From the NCBI RefSeq assembly GCF_014651115.1, contig NZ_BMWG01000009.1, positions 124,032 through 188,031 of the forward strand: 64,000 nucleotides of DNA. The letters are read 5' to 3'. The translations under genes were made by a program, and so were the position numbers. Below the pieces are notes generated by a model that searched no databases, was not told where the DNA came from, and saw nothing but the letters and a program-made list of their open reading frames with translations. Each line of letters begins with the position of its first letter. Positions within the stretch are counted from its first letter, which is position 1. This document shows positions 1-8,264 of this stretch, piece by piece. Source of the stretch: Streptomyces inusitatus (lineage in GTDB: Bacteria; Actinomycetota; Actinomycetes; Streptomycetales; Streptomycetaceae).

Positions 1-34
1 CCGAAGCGCCTCGTGCCACACGATCCGGACAACC

Positions 35-84
35 GGACCGCTCGGTCATGTTCTGAACCGTAGCACAACATGACCGCGCGGTCC
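35..84. promoter_or_regulatory. Doubled palindromic TetR-type operator
   Basis: Two copies of the palindrome GACCGnnCGGTC lie at 36-47 and 72-83, centred 36 bp apart. They sit inside a larger inverted repeat, GGACCGCTCGGTCATGTT (35-52) against the complement of 67-84, matching 17 of 18. The right copy ends about 20 bp before the TetR start. GACCG/CGGTC palindromes are common TetR-family operators, so autoregulation, and probably control of a divergent gene off the left edge, is inferred. Confidence 0.75.
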
Positions 85-104
85 GATTAGGTAGGATGGG
101 ACCC

Positions 105-707
105 ATGATGAGAGCTGACGCCGTGCGCAACCGCCGCCTGCTGATGGACGCCGCCGCGGCGGAGTTCGCCGAGAACGGCATGGATGTGTCGATCACCCGT
201 ATCGCCACCCGGGCCGGAATCGGCAAGGGGACGGTCTTCCGGCACTTCGACACCAAGGAACAACTGCTCGCCGAGATCTTCAGCGACCGCCTGGAGGAAC
301 TGGTCACGGCCGGTCTCCGGCTCGCCGAGTCCGACGACCCGGCCGGCGCGCTCTTCGAGTTCATGACCATCGGCACCGAGATCCAGGCCCGCGACCGCTC
401 CTTCTGCCAGGCCGCCGCCGCCCTCTCCCGCAGCGAATCAGCCGTCCACACCTCCCGCGAACGCCTCGCGGACGTGGCCGAGACCCTCGTCGCCAACGCG
501 CAGCGGGCCGGGGCGATCCGTGACGACATCACGGGCCTCGACATCGTGCTCCTGCTGAGCGCCGCCTCCCAGGCCGTCCTCAGCATCAGCGAGGACGCCC
601 CCGGCCTCTGGCGGCGCTATCTGGCCATGGTCTTCGACGGTCTGCGCACCCGAAGCGCCCACCCGCTCCCCGTCCCCGCCCCCACCCGGGCGCAGTTCAC
701 GGGGTGA
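105..707 (+). CDS. TetR/AcrR-family transcriptional regulator
   Basis: The N-terminus (about residues 8-55) is a TetR helix-turn-helix: an R..LL.AA..F.E.G helix, then T-R-I-A-T-R-A-G-I-G-K-G-T-V-F-R-H-F and the following K-E-Q-L-L. The rest is a helical ligand-binding domain with no recognisable ligand. In-frame ATGs occur at 96, 105 and 108. I chose 105 because 96 has no ribosome binding site and lies 11 bp past the operator, whereas AGGATGGGA precedes 105; a leaderless start is also possible. About 200 aa, normal for the family. It probably represses itself through the 35-84 palindromes and perhaps a divergent gene outside the window. Confidence 0.9.
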   Translation: MMRADAVRNRRLLMDAAAAEFAENGMDVSITRIATRAGIGKGTVFRHFDTKEQLLAEIFSDRLEELVTAGLRLAESDDPAGALFEFMTIGTEIQARDRSFCQAAAALSRSESAVHTSRERLADVAETLVANAQRAGAIRDDITGLDIVLLLSAASQAVLSISEDAPGLWRRYLAMVFDGLRTRSAHPLPVPAPTRAQFTG

Positions 708-794
708 ACGGACACAGGGTCCGGCCGGCGTGGAACGATGCGCGAGATCAATGCGTGTGAGACGCATGGGACTTGTGTGATGGAAGGGGATTTC

Positions 795-1379
795 ATGACG
801 AAGGACGGCAAGGACGGCAGGGACGGCAAGGACGGCGACGGCATACGGAGCGGGTTCGGGAGTCTGCCGGTCGCGGGGGCCGTGCTCACGGGCATCGTCG
901 CCGCCTACATGGCCCTGGTCGCGTTCGGGAACATCACCGACTTCGGGACGAACCGCGAGTTCGTCCGCCATGTCCTGGCCATGGACACCACCTTCCGGGA
1001 CGAGGACGTGATGTGGCGGGCGATCGAGTCGCACGCCGTGGCCGACGTGGCGTACGTGGGCATCATCGCCTGGGAGACACTGACCGCCGCCGTCCTGCTG
1101 GGCGCGGTGTGGCTGTGGGTACGCGGACTGCGGCGCGGGAACCGGGGGGATGTCGGCCCGGCGCGCCGGACCACCACCCTGGGGCTGCTCATGGTGCTGC
1201 TGCTCTTCGGACTCGGCTTCATCGTGATCGGCGGCGAGTGGTTCCAGATGTGGCAGTCGTCCGACTGGAACGGGCTGGAGCCCGCGGGACGCAATGTGAT
1301 GCTGGCGGCGTTCGCCCTCGTACTGATCCATCTGCCCGGCGCGCGCGGGAACGGGGAGGGCGCCGACCGGACGCCGTAG
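795..1379 (+). CDS. DUF2165-type integral membrane protein
   Basis: A 194-aa membrane protein with about four hydrophobic helices. The stretch around F-V-R-H-V-L-A-M-D-T-T-F, then M-W-R-A-I-E, and the late W-F-Q-M-W-Q-S-S-D-W-N-G are the signature of DUF2165 small membrane proteins, whose function is unknown. The start at 795 is chosen because GGAAGGGGA lies just before it; a start at 738 would add poorly supported residues. The N-terminus is a short Asp/Gly/Lys repeat (KDGKDGRDGKDGDG) that is probably cytoplasmic and disordered. It stands alone between the TetR gene and the reductase. Confidence 0.75.
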   Translation: MTKDGKDGRDGKDGDGIRSGFGSLPVAGAVLTGIVAAYMALVAFGNITDFGTNREFVRHVLAMDTTFRDEDVMWRAIESHAVADVAYVGIIAWETLTAAVLLGAVWLWVRGLRRGNRGDVGPARRTTTLGLLMVLLLFGLGFIVIGGEWFQMWQSSDWNGLEPAGRNVMLAAFALVLIHLPGARGNGEGADRTP

Positions 1380-1531
1380 AAGAGCCTCCGTGGGGGCTCG
1401 GTCTCAGGCGGGAAACCGGGGTGCCCGGTGGGATTCGTCCCGCGTAAAGGGAAGGGCGGGGACGGTGAGCCGCGACGAGTCCCGCGGCGGTCGGCTCATA
1501 GAGTCGGGCCTGTTCCGGAGGAGGACTTCTG

Positions 1532-2107
1532 ATGCGCGGGGTGACCTACTCGATGGGCGTCTCCCTCGACGGCTACATCGTCGGGCCGGACGGCCGCTTC
1601 GACTGGACGGAGCCCGACGAGGAGCTCTTTCGCTTCGTCACCGACGAGATCCGGGAGGTCGGCGTCCATCTGCTGGGACGGCGGCTGTACGAGACGATGC
1701 TGTACTGGGAGACTGCGGACCAGGATCCGTCGCTCGGCGGCTCCCTGCGTGAGTGGGCGGCGATCTGGAAGCCGCTCCCCAAGGTGGTGTTCTCCACCAC
1801 GCTGTCGACGGTGCGGGGCAGCGCCCGCCTGGCCTCCGGTGGTCTGCCGGAGGAGATCGAGCGGTTGCGGGCCGAGCCGGGGGAGGGTGACATCGCGATC
1901 GGCGGTGCGACGCTCGCCGCCGAGGCGGCCGCGCTGGGGCTGATCGACGAGTACCGGGCCAGGGTCCACCCGGTGCTGGTCGGCGGCGGTGTTCCGTTCT
2001 TTCCCCGGCGGGAGCGCCGGGTGGATCTCGAACTCGTCGGGACCCGTGCCTTCGGTTCGGGAGTCGTCTGCCTCCGCCACCGCGTGGTGCGCCGGGCCTC
2101 GCTCTAG
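1532..2107 (+). CDS. Dihydrofolate-reductase-like (RibD C-terminal) protein
   Basis: A 191-aa protein of the RibD C-terminal/DHFR-like superfamily, which uses NADPH on pterin- or pyrimidine-like substrates. The N-terminus S-M-G-V-S-L-D-G-Y-I is the typical first strand (S.SLDG.I), L-L-G-R-R-L-Y-E-T-M is the G-R-x-T/Y-x-E/M region, and a Gly-rich segment (I-A-I-G-G-A-T-L) ends the nucleotide-binding part. A strong GGAGGAGG at 1517-1524, 7 bases upstream, fixes the start. These stand-alone reductases are numerous in Streptomyces and mostly uncharacterised, so the substrate cannot be stated. It is not a canonical FolA and is not in a riboflavin operon. Confidence 0.85.
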   Translation: MRGVTYSMGVSLDGYIVGPDGRFDWTEPDEELFRFVTDEIREVGVHLLGRRLYETMLYWETADQDPSLGGSLREWAAIWKPLPKVVFSTTLSTVRGSARLASGGLPEEIERLRAEPGEGDIAIGGATLAAEAAALGLIDEYRARVHPVLVGGGVPFFPRRERRVDLELVGTRAFGSGVVCLRHRVVRRASL

Positions 2108-2197
2108 AAGTCGCCGGTGCCCGTACGGCGGGAAGGTTCCCTCATACGCGCCGCGCCGCACCACACCGCGCCGCACCTCCAACCCCCCTCCCTGGAT

Positions 2198-2229
2198 TTG
2201 ACTTTCACATTGATGTGAGGGTTTACCGT
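2198..2229 (+). promoter_or_regulatory. MerR-type promoter of the MFS exporter
   Basis: TTGACT (2198-2203) and TACCGT (2224-2229) are separated by 20 bp, longer than the usual 17. The spacer contains the perfect inverted repeat TCACAT-TG-ATGTGA (2205-2218). An overlong spacer with a dyad is the hallmark of promoters activated by MerR-family proteins through DNA untwisting. No merR gene is adjacent, so the regulator is unknown. Confidence 0.7.
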
Positions 2230-2294
2230 TCGTGCGAACGGCCGTCGCCGAGTGACGGCCGTGAAGTGACGCACGGAAGGAAGGAGGCACGGCA

Positions 2295-3893
2295 GTGCCC
2301 AGCGAAAGCGCGCCGCCGCGCGCGGGACGACGGGAGTGGTGGGGGTTGGCCGTACTGGCCCTGCCCACCTCCATGCTGGCGATGGACATGACCGTCCTGC
2401 ATCTCGCCGCGCCCGCCATCAGCGAGGATCTCTCCCCCAGCGGCAGCGAGCTGCTGTGGATCCTGGACATCTACGGCTTCCTGATCTCGGGATTCCTGAT
2501 CTCCATGGGCACCCTCGGCGACCGGATCGGACGCCGTCGGCTGCTGATGGCCGGAGCCACCGCCTTCACCGCGGCCTCGGTGTTCGCGGCGTATGCGCAG
2601 AGTGCCGAGACGCTCATCCTGGCCCGGGCGCTGCTGGGGGTCGCCGGGGCGACGGTGATGCCCTCCGCACTGGCCCTGATCTCCACCATGTTCGCGGTCC
2701 CCGCCCAGCGCGCCTTCGCCATCGCCGTCTGGATGACCGCCTTCATCACCGGCGAGGCGGTCGGCCCCCTGGTGGGCGGCGTGCTGCTGGAGTTCTTCTG
2801 GTGGGGGTCGGTGTTCCTCATCGCCGTCCCGGTGATGGTGCTGCTCCTGGTCACCGCGCCCAAGCTGCTGCCGGAGCACCGCGAGGCCCGGCCGGCGGGG
2901 CGTTTCGACTTCGTCAGCGCCGCGCTGTCGCTGCTGGCGGTGCTCTCGCTGGTCTACGCGGTCAAGCTGCTCTCCGAGTCGGGCGCGGGTGCGGGGCCAC
3001 TGGGCTTCGCTCTCGTCGGCCTGGCCGCGGGCGCGGCCTTCGTCCGGCGGCAGAAGCGGCTGGACGAGCCGCTGGTGGATCTCGGTCTGTTCCGCGTCCC
3101 GGCCTTCAGTGCCGCGCTGAGCACTCAGACGCTCTCGGTCTGCGGTCTCGCGGGCACCCAGCTCCTGCTGATGCAGTATCTCCAGTCCGTCCACGAACTC
3201 TCCCCGCTCCGGGCGGGCCTGTGGACGCTGCCCGCCGTCGGCATCGGCATCGTCGGCACCCTGCTCGCCCCGCGCACGGTCACCCGGGTCCGCCCGGCCA
3301 CCGCGGTCAGCGTCTGTCTGGTGCTGGCCGCCGTCGGCGCGGCGCTGATCGTGCCCGCGGGCCCGGAGTCCGGACTGGCCTGGGCGATCGGCGGATTCAC
3401 CCTGCTGTACGCCGGTGTCACCCCGATTCTCGCCCTGACCGCCGACCTCATCGTGGGCTCCGCCCCGCCGGAGCGCGCGGGCGCGGCGTCGGCCGTCTCG
3501 GAGAGCGGCGCGGAGCTGGGCCTCTCCCTGGGCATGGCGCTGCTCGGCAGCCTCGGCCTCGCCGTCTACCGGCGGCAGCTCTCCGACAACGCGCCCGCCG
3601 GTGTGGACGACGCCGCGCTGAGCGACGCCCAGCAGACCGTCGGCAGTGCCGTCAGCGCCGCCGAGGACCTGCCGGAACCGGCCTCGTCGGGTCTCGTCGA
3701 CGCGGCCCGCGACGCCTTCACCGACGGCCTCGCCACCGCGGCGGGCGTCTCCGCCGCGCTGCTGCTCGCCACCGCGGCGCTGGCCGCGGTGATGCTGCGC
3801 GGCGTTTCGACCGTGGGCCACGGGGAGGAGGAGACAGAGCAGCCCCCGGCCCCGGAGCGGGAGTCAGAACCGGCGGCGGCGCACGGCGATTGA
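2295..3893 (+). CDS. MFS drug exporter, DHA2 (EmrB/QacA-like) family
   Basis: A 532-aa polytopic protein with about 14 transmembrane segments. Motif A between helices 2 and 3 (G-T-L-G-D-R-I-G-R-R-R-L-L) and an acidic motif early in helix 1 (A-M-D-M-T-V-L) are diagnostic of proton-coupled DHA2 exporters. The order W-I-L-D-I-Y-G-F and the poorly conserved acidic tail agree with SmvA/QacA-type pumps for cationic or hydrophobic drugs. The GTG start is supported by AAGGAGG at 2281-2287. Transcription probably depends on the MerR-type promoter at 2198-2229, implying induction by a toxic compound. It is convergent with the PucR gene. Confidence 0.9.
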   Translation: MPSESAPPRAGRREWWGLAVLALPTSMLAMDMTVLHLAAPAISEDLSPSGSELLWILDIYGFLISGFLISMGTLGDRIGRRRLLMAGATAFTAASVFAAYAQSAETLILARALLGVAGATVMPSALALISTMFAVPAQRAFAIAVWMTAFITGEAVGPLVGGVLLEFFWWGSVFLIAVPVMVLLLVTAPKLLPEHREARPAGRFDFVSAALSLLAVLSLVYAVKLLSESGAGAGPLGFALVGLAAGAAFVRRQKRLDEPLVDLGLFRVPAFSAALSTQTLSVCGLAGTQLLLMQYLQSVHELSPLRAGLWTLPAVGIGIVGTLLAPRTVTRVRPATAVSVCLVLAAVGAALIVPAGPESGLAWAIGGFTLLYAGVTPILALTADLIVGSAPPERAGAASAVSESGAELGLSLGMALLGSLGLAVYRRQLSDNAPAGVDDAALSDAQQTVGSAVSAAEDLPEPASSGLVDAARDAFTDGLATAAGVSAALLLATAALAAVMLRGVSTVGHGEEETEQPPAPERESEPAAAHGD

Positions 3894-3918
3894 CGCGCCC
3901 CGGACGGCCCCTCAGCCC

Positions 3919-3957
3919 CGGGCTACGGCCCCGGACGGCCTCGGGCTACGGCCCCGG
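3919..3957. repeat. Direct repeat in a convergent intergenic gap
   Basis: CGGGCTACGGCCCCGG occurs at 3919-3934 and again at 3942-3957, 23 bp apart. The GC-rich repeats lie between the stops of the MFS and PucR genes and could fold as part of a shared termination region, although no T-tract follows. Confidence 0.5.
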
Positions 3958-3959
3958 GC

Positions 3960-5261
3960 TCAGGGGGTGAAGCTGCCCAGGTCTCCGCGCAGCCGCTGGG
4001 CGCGCAGCACCAGTTCGAGTTCGAAGCGGCGGTCGGGGTCGTCGATCTCGTCCCCCCACAGCTCCCGGATCTGGCGGAGCCGGTAGCGGACGGTCTGGGG
4101 GTGGACCCCGAGGCGTGCCGCGACCTCGGGGGCGCCGCCCCGGGTCTCCAGCCAGGCGAGGAGGGTCTCGGCGAGGCGGCGGGCGGGGGTGCGGCCGCAG
4201 TGGGCGAGGGGGGCGAGGGTGCGGCGGGCGAGGTCGTCGATCAGCTCCTCGGGCTGGAGGAGCACCAGGGCCTCGGTGTGCTCGGTGCAGTGGAGCACCT
4301 CCCCCGCCGGAAGCAGCCCGCGTTCCATGAGGCGTACGGCGGCCTCGGCCCAGCGCAGCGACTTCGCGGCGTCGACCAGCGGCACCGGCGGTCCGATCGC
4401 GCCGGCCCAGCCGGTCATGGCGCGCCGCAGCAGTTCGGGGCGGCCCGCCGCGTACGGGTCGGGGACGATCACGCGGGGCTGTTCGGCCTCCATGTCGAGG
4501 AGGACGCCCTGGCCGACGGCGGGGGCGACGGCCTGGCGGGCGGGGCGCAGCAGCACTCCGGCGGAGACCTTGGCGGGCAGCGGCCAGCCGATCCGGGCGG
4601 CGCGTTCCGCGAGGGCGGCGGCGATCTCGTGCGGGCCCGCGGCGGGGCGGGTGCTGTGGTCGGCGAGGAGGAGTTCCATGAGCTCGCGCTGGAGGCGGAG
4701 GCGTTCACCGGCCTGTCGGGCGGCGGCCTCGGCATAGCCGCGTACCGACTGGTCGACGAGGCCGTCGAGGTACTCGTAACCCGCGTCGACCAGCTCGTAC
4801 ATGGCGGGCGGCGGGATGTCGACGCGTTGGCCGATCTCGGCGAGACGCCGCCAGGTGAGGCGGACGCCGAGGCGGTAGATGGCCTGGAGGGAGTCGAGGC
4901 TGCGGCCGCCGATCTCCTCGCCGCGGCCGAAGTCCTGGAAGACTTCGGGGTGGACGCGGGGCCGGTCCTCGGCGGTCTCCAGACGCAGTACGAAGATCTC
5001 GATGGCGCGCCGGATGCCGATGAGGGACTTGGGTTCCCCGGAGTCGTCGAGGACGACCGGGACATGGGGGTACTCGCGGCGGATCTCCCGCAGGATCTCC
5101 TCGGCCAGCGTGGGGGCCTCGGCCATGACGAGTGCCGCGAACTGGCGTACCTGGGTGCGCGGTACGTCGTGCCAGGCCGAGCGGGTCCCGAGTGGCGGCA
5201 CGGTGCGGTCCCCCGTGGTGAGGGGGCCCGCGGTGGCGCCCGGGGAGGTGGGGGAAGGCAC
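3960..5261 (-). CDS. PucR/CdaR-type transcriptional regulator
   Basis: A 433-aa protein. The C-terminus (about residues 365-415) is a PucR-type HTH: L-L-A-W-L-E-T-R-G, then V-A-A-R-L-G-V-H-P-Q-T-V-R-Y-R-L, followed by R-E-L-W-G. The N-terminal 200 residues are helical and typical of actinobacterial PucR-like proteins with no known ligand; the middle is a GGDEF-like PucR linker. It starts with GTG three bases after the stop of the upstream 50-aa membrane protein, so the two are cotranscribed and probably translationally coupled. Such regulators usually control metabolic genes, but no target is evident here. Confidence 0.85.
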   Translation of the reverse strand: MPSPTSPGATAGPLTTGDRTVPPLGTRSAWHDVPRTQVRQFAALVMAEAPTLAEEILREIRREYPHVPVVLDDSGEPKSLIGIRRAIEIFVLRLETAEDRPRVHPEVFQDFGRGEEIGGRSLDSLQAIYRLGVRLTWRRLAEIGQRVDIPPPAMYELVDAGYEYLDGLVDQSVRGYAEAAARQAGERLRLQRELMELLLADHSTRPAAGPHEIAAALAERAARIGWPLPAKVSAGVLLRPARQAVAPAVGQGVLLDMEAEQPRVIVPDPYAAGRPELLRRAMTGWAGAIGPPVPLVDAAKSLRWAEAAVRLMERGLLPAGEVLHCTEHTEALVLLQPEELIDDLARRTLAPLAHCGRTPARRLAETLLAWLETRGGAPEVAARLGVHPQTVRYRLRQIRELWGDEIDDPDRRFELELVLRAQRLRGDLGSFTP

Positions 5262-5264
5262 TGG

Positions 5265-5417
5265 TCAGCGCTCCCGGGGGGCCGTCTCGTAGGTGACAAG
5301 GGGGGTGTTGGGCTGCTCCGGGGCGGCATTGAGCAGGGCGACGGCACCGAGGGCGGCGCCCACGGCGAGGGCCGCGGCGGCCACGACGGTGAGTGCGGCG
5401 GTGAGCAGTCTGGGCAT
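5265..5417 (-). CDS. Small single-pass membrane protein upstream of the PucR regulator
   Basis: A 50-aa product: a short positive N-terminus (M-P-R-L-L), one Ala/Val/Leu-rich hydrophobic segment of about 25 residues, and a polar tail rich in Pro and Glu. The ATG at 5417 is preceded by GGAGAGG on the coding strand. The reading frame stays open further upstream, but that part is Arg/Pro-rich and unconvincing. Its tight link to the PucR gene (3-nt gap) suggests a membrane partner or a co-regulated accessory peptide. No family is recognised. Confidence 0.6.
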   Translation of the reverse strand: MPRLLTAALTVVAAAALAVGAALGAVALLNAAPEQPNTPLVTYETAPRER

Positions 5418-5588
5418 GCTGGGGTCCAGCCTCTCCGGTCGAAAGGTCGTCCCCACCCCGGGTGATCCGCACAATCCGCGCCGGTGCTCATGAGTTCCCT
5501 GCTCATGGGCGGTCACGGGTCCCTGGTACCGCCTTCCCGTGGTGGCGCGCGCCGGTCTCGGCCGGCAGGGGTCAGTCTCAACAATGCA

Positions 5589-5618
5589 TTGACACCTAGT
5601 CAAGAGGGCGCCTACGGT
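5589..5618 (+). promoter_or_regulatory. Sigma-70-type promoter for the envelope cluster
   Basis: TTGACA (5589-5594) and TACGGT (5613-5618) are separated by 18 bp, a good match to the principal Streptomyces sigma factor. The -35 overlaps a short inverted repeat TTGAC-N5-GTCAA (5589-5603), a possible operator. Transcription would start near 5625, giving a leader of about 110 nt before the DUF3068 gene. The remaining 5418-5734 gap holds no convincing gene. Confidence 0.65.
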
Positions 5619-5734
5619 TCCCGGCCCATACCGCGCCTGCGTTTTCTCCCTACGCGCGCACACGCTCCGTCACCTTGTGACCGCGATTCTCCGCCACTGC
5701 GCTGACCCGCCCCGAACCCTCCTGGAGTGCCCGG

Positions 5735-6730
5735 ATGCGACGTACCGCCTCACCCGTCCCGCTCGTTCTGCTGGGCGTCGGCACCTTTTTGCTGGTGCTG
5801 GCCGCGATGCTCGCCTGGTATGTCGAGCCGCGCGCCCAGCGCACCCCGATCGACACCGACGCGACCACGGTCTTCACTGGTCGGGGTAGCTATTTCGATG
5901 CCAAGAAGGTCAAAACCGTCGACGGTACGAAGCTCACCGTCACCCGGAAGGTCCGCGGGGACGTGGCCGACAGCGAGGAGAGCGGCCGGGCCGTCTGGGA
6001 CGTGTCGACGAGCGTCGACACCGACGACACCCTGCCCGCGTCCGACACCCACGACTCGTTCCAGTGGACGGTGGAACGCTGGGTGACCGACCGGAGGACC
6101 AACACCCCCGTGCACTGCTGCGAGGAGAGCCCGCGCTTCGAGGGCGAGGCGTATCTGAAGTTCCCGTTCAATGTGGAGCGGCGGGCGTACCGCTGGTGGG
6201 ACAGCACGCTGGGCGGCACCGTGGAGCTGGAGTTCGCGGGCGGGACGAAGGTCCAGGGGCACGAGGGATACCGGTTCACCGGCACGGTCGACCCGGTGAG
6301 GACCGGGACGCGGCAGGTGCCGGGGGTGCTCGTCGGTCTGCCGGACCGCGGGCAGGTGCTCGCCGAGGAGTGGTACGCGAACCACGGCATCGAGCTGGTC
6401 GCGGACCGGAAGACCGGGCGGATCCTGTTCGCGGCGATCGGGCCGAGGAAGACGCTGCGGGCTCCGGGCGCGGTCTCCGGCGGGAACGAGGTGGTGCTGC
6501 TGGAGAGCGAGCGCATCGCGTTCACCGAGGAGACGCAGAAGAAGCAGGTCGAGCTGGCGCGGGCCGATAACCGCAAGTTCCGGCTGCTGGGGCTGACGGT
6601 GCCCGTGGGGGCGGGCGCGCTGGGGCTGCTGCTGGCCGCGGCGGGCTCGGTGATGGTGTTCCGGGGGCGTTCCGAGGACACCGGCGCGGTCCCGGCTCCG
6701 GCCGGAGAACCGGAACCCTTCACTCGGTGA
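5735..6730 (+). CDS. DUF3068 membrane-anchored exported protein
   Basis: A 331-aa protein with one N-terminal hydrophobic segment (about residues 7-28), a large extracytoplasmic domain containing the adjacent cysteines V-H-C-C-E-E, a C-terminal transmembrane helix (about 288-312), and a Pro/Glu-rich tail. This two-helix architecture and the R-T-P-I-D-T-D-A-T-T region match DUF3068, a family sometimes annotated PorA-like in Actinobacteria. GGAG lies 8 nt before the ATG. It is first in a co-directional series with glycosyl- and methyltransferases, which suggests a role in assembling or anchoring an envelope glycan. The porin annotation is only by family label and is not shown by this sequence. 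Confidence 0.8.
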   Translation: MRRTASPVPLVLLGVGTFLLVLAAMLAWYVEPRAQRTPIDTDATTVFTGRGSYFDAKKVKTVDGTKLTVTRKVRGDVADSEESGRAVWDVSTSVDTDDTLPASDTHDSFQWTVERWVTDRRTNTPVHCCEESPRFEGEAYLKFPFNVERRAYRWWDSTLGGTVELEFAGGTKVQGHEGYRFTGTVDPVRTGTRQVPGVLVGLPDRGQVLAEEWYANHGIELVADRKTGRILFAAIGPRKTLRAPGAVSGGNEVVLLESERIAFTEETQKKQVELARADNRKFRLLGLTVPVGAGALGLLLAAAGSVMVFRGRSEDTGAVPAPAGEPEPFTR

Positions 6731-7100
6731 TGAGGTACGGCCGGTAACAGGCGCGCGATTTGTCATCCCGGTGAGTAGCCGCGGCGAACCGCTGGGCGAA
6801 AACTGTCCATCCCACCCACCCGAACACACCATCCGTGCAAGACCCCGGCACATTCGAGCGGCCCCGGCACCCTCCGGGGCTCGTCCGGAGCCGGATCCCC
6901 GGGCCGGAGTCCCGCCGGGACCGCGTGCGGCAGCAGTCGTTCGCCCGCGCGGTCCCGGACCCGGCCCACCCACCCGTACACCTCACCCGTACCTCTTACG
7001 CACCCGTACCTCATCCCGTACCCCGCTCGAACTCCGTACCGCCGTGGACCTCCCTGGTACCGCCGCACCGTTCCGCACCCCGAGACGAGTCGGAGCACCA
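6731..7100. other. 370-bp leader/intergenic region with CCCGTAC repeats
   Basis: I see no supported gene between the DUF3068 and GT4 genes. The frame of the glycosyltransferase is open through it, but the translation is Pro/Arg-rich and without a ribosome binding site until 7092. Four copies of CCCGTAC at 6973, 6986, 7003 and 7015 form an irregular direct repeat shortly before the GT4 gene. They could be a protein-binding array or simple low-complexity sequence. Confidence 0.4.
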
Positions 7101-8258
7101 ATGCCCCAGCACGTGCCCGCTTCGCTGCGCAAGGCCGGTCCCCGGCCCGCTCAGCCGCTCGCGGCGCCGCCCTCCGAGCCGCGCCGCATTGTGTTCCTCT
7201 CCCGCCGCGACCTCGGCAATCCCGCCGCCGGCGGTTCCGAACTCCTGGTGGACCGGCTGGCCGGCGGTCTCACCCGACTCGGCCATCAGGTCACCCTTGT
7301 CTGCGGTGGCCCGGCGGCCCCCCGTGACTACCGTGTGGTGTCGGCGGGCGGCGACCTCGGTCACTTCCTGCGGGCCCGGGGGACCCTGGCCCGGCGGGTC
7401 GGCGACTGCGATCTGCTGGTCGAGGTGTGCAACGGCATGCCGTATCTGACGCCGCTGTGGCATCGCGGCCCGACGCTGTGCCTGGTCAACCATGTCCACA
7501 CCGAGCTGTGGAACATGCGCTTCGGCGGCCGTGCCCTCGCGCCCGCCGGGCGGCTCGGCCGCCGGCTGGAGCACTGGTCCCTCAAGGAGGCGCAGCGGCG
7601 GAATCTGGTGGTCGCGGTGTCCCCGTCCACGGCCGGGGCGCTGCGCGGGATCGGCGTCGACCAGGACCGAATACGTGTGGTGCACAACGGCGTCGATGAG
7701 CCCGGTCCCCGGCCGCCGCGCTCGCCCGAGCCCTTGTTCCTGGCTCTGGGCAGGCTCGTGGAGTACAAGCGGATCGATCTGCTGCTGAGGATGTGGGAGC
7801 GGGTCAGACCCGTGACCGGCGGGCGGCTCGTCATCGTCGGGGACGGTCCGGAGCGGGACCGGCTGGCGAGGCTCGCGGGCCCCTCAGTGGAGTTCACGGG
7901 CCATGTCACGGAGGCGGAGAAGCACCGGCTGCTCTGCTCGGCCTGGCTGCTGCTGCATCCCTCGGCCGTGGAGGGGTGGGGGCTGGTGGTCACGGAGGCC
8001 GCGATCCGGTCGACCCCGACGGTCGGCTTCGACGTTCCGGGGCTGCGGGACTCCGTCGTCGACGGGGTGAGCGGGGTGCTGGCCCGGGGGGAGAGTTCGT
8101 TCGCCGCCGCCTGGTGCTCGCTGGCGCTCGGCGAGGAGCACCGCTCGGCGATGGGGCGGGCCGCGCGGGAAATGGCGGCCGGATACACCTGGGACAGTAC
8201 GGTACGGGCGTTCCACGAGGTCGCCGTGGAGGCCGCCGGGCGCTCCCGGCGGAAATGA
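7101..8258 (+). CDS. GT4-family glycosyltransferase
   Basis: A 385-aa GT-B fold enzyme. The N-terminal domain opens with I-V-F-L-S-R-R-D-L-G-N-P-A-A-G-G-S-E, a GT4 acceptor-side motif. The C-terminal domain has L-G-R-L-V-E-Y-K-R-I-D and the EX7E motif in H-P-S-A-V-E-G-W-G-L-V-V-T-E, which contacts the sugar nucleotide. The ATG at 7101 with GGAG 5 nt upstream is preferred to longer options. GT4 enzymes are retaining transferases using NDP-sugars. With the methyltransferase and AftD-like genes that follow almost without gaps, it probably adds a sugar to a lipid-linked or surface glycan; donor and acceptor are unknown. Confidence 0.9.
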   Translation: MPQHVPASLRKAGPRPAQPLAAPPSEPRRIVFLSRRDLGNPAAGGSELLVDRLAGGLTRLGHQVTLVCGGPAAPRDYRVVSAGGDLGHFLRARGTLARRVGDCDLLVEVCNGMPYLTPLWHRGPTLCLVNHVHTELWNMRFGGRALAPAGRLGRRLEHWSLKEAQRRNLVVAVSPSTAGALRGIGVDQDRIRVVHNGVDEPGPRPPRSPEPLFLALGRLVEYKRIDLLLRMWERVRPVTGGRLVIVGDGPERDRLARLAGPSVEFTGHVTEAEKHRLLCSAWLLLHPSAVEGWGLVVTEAAIRSTPTVGFDVPGLRDSVVDGVSGVLARGESSFAAAWCSLALGEEHRSAMGRAAREMAAGYTWDSTVRAFHEVAVEAAGRSRRK

Positions 8259-8264
8259 GCGCCG

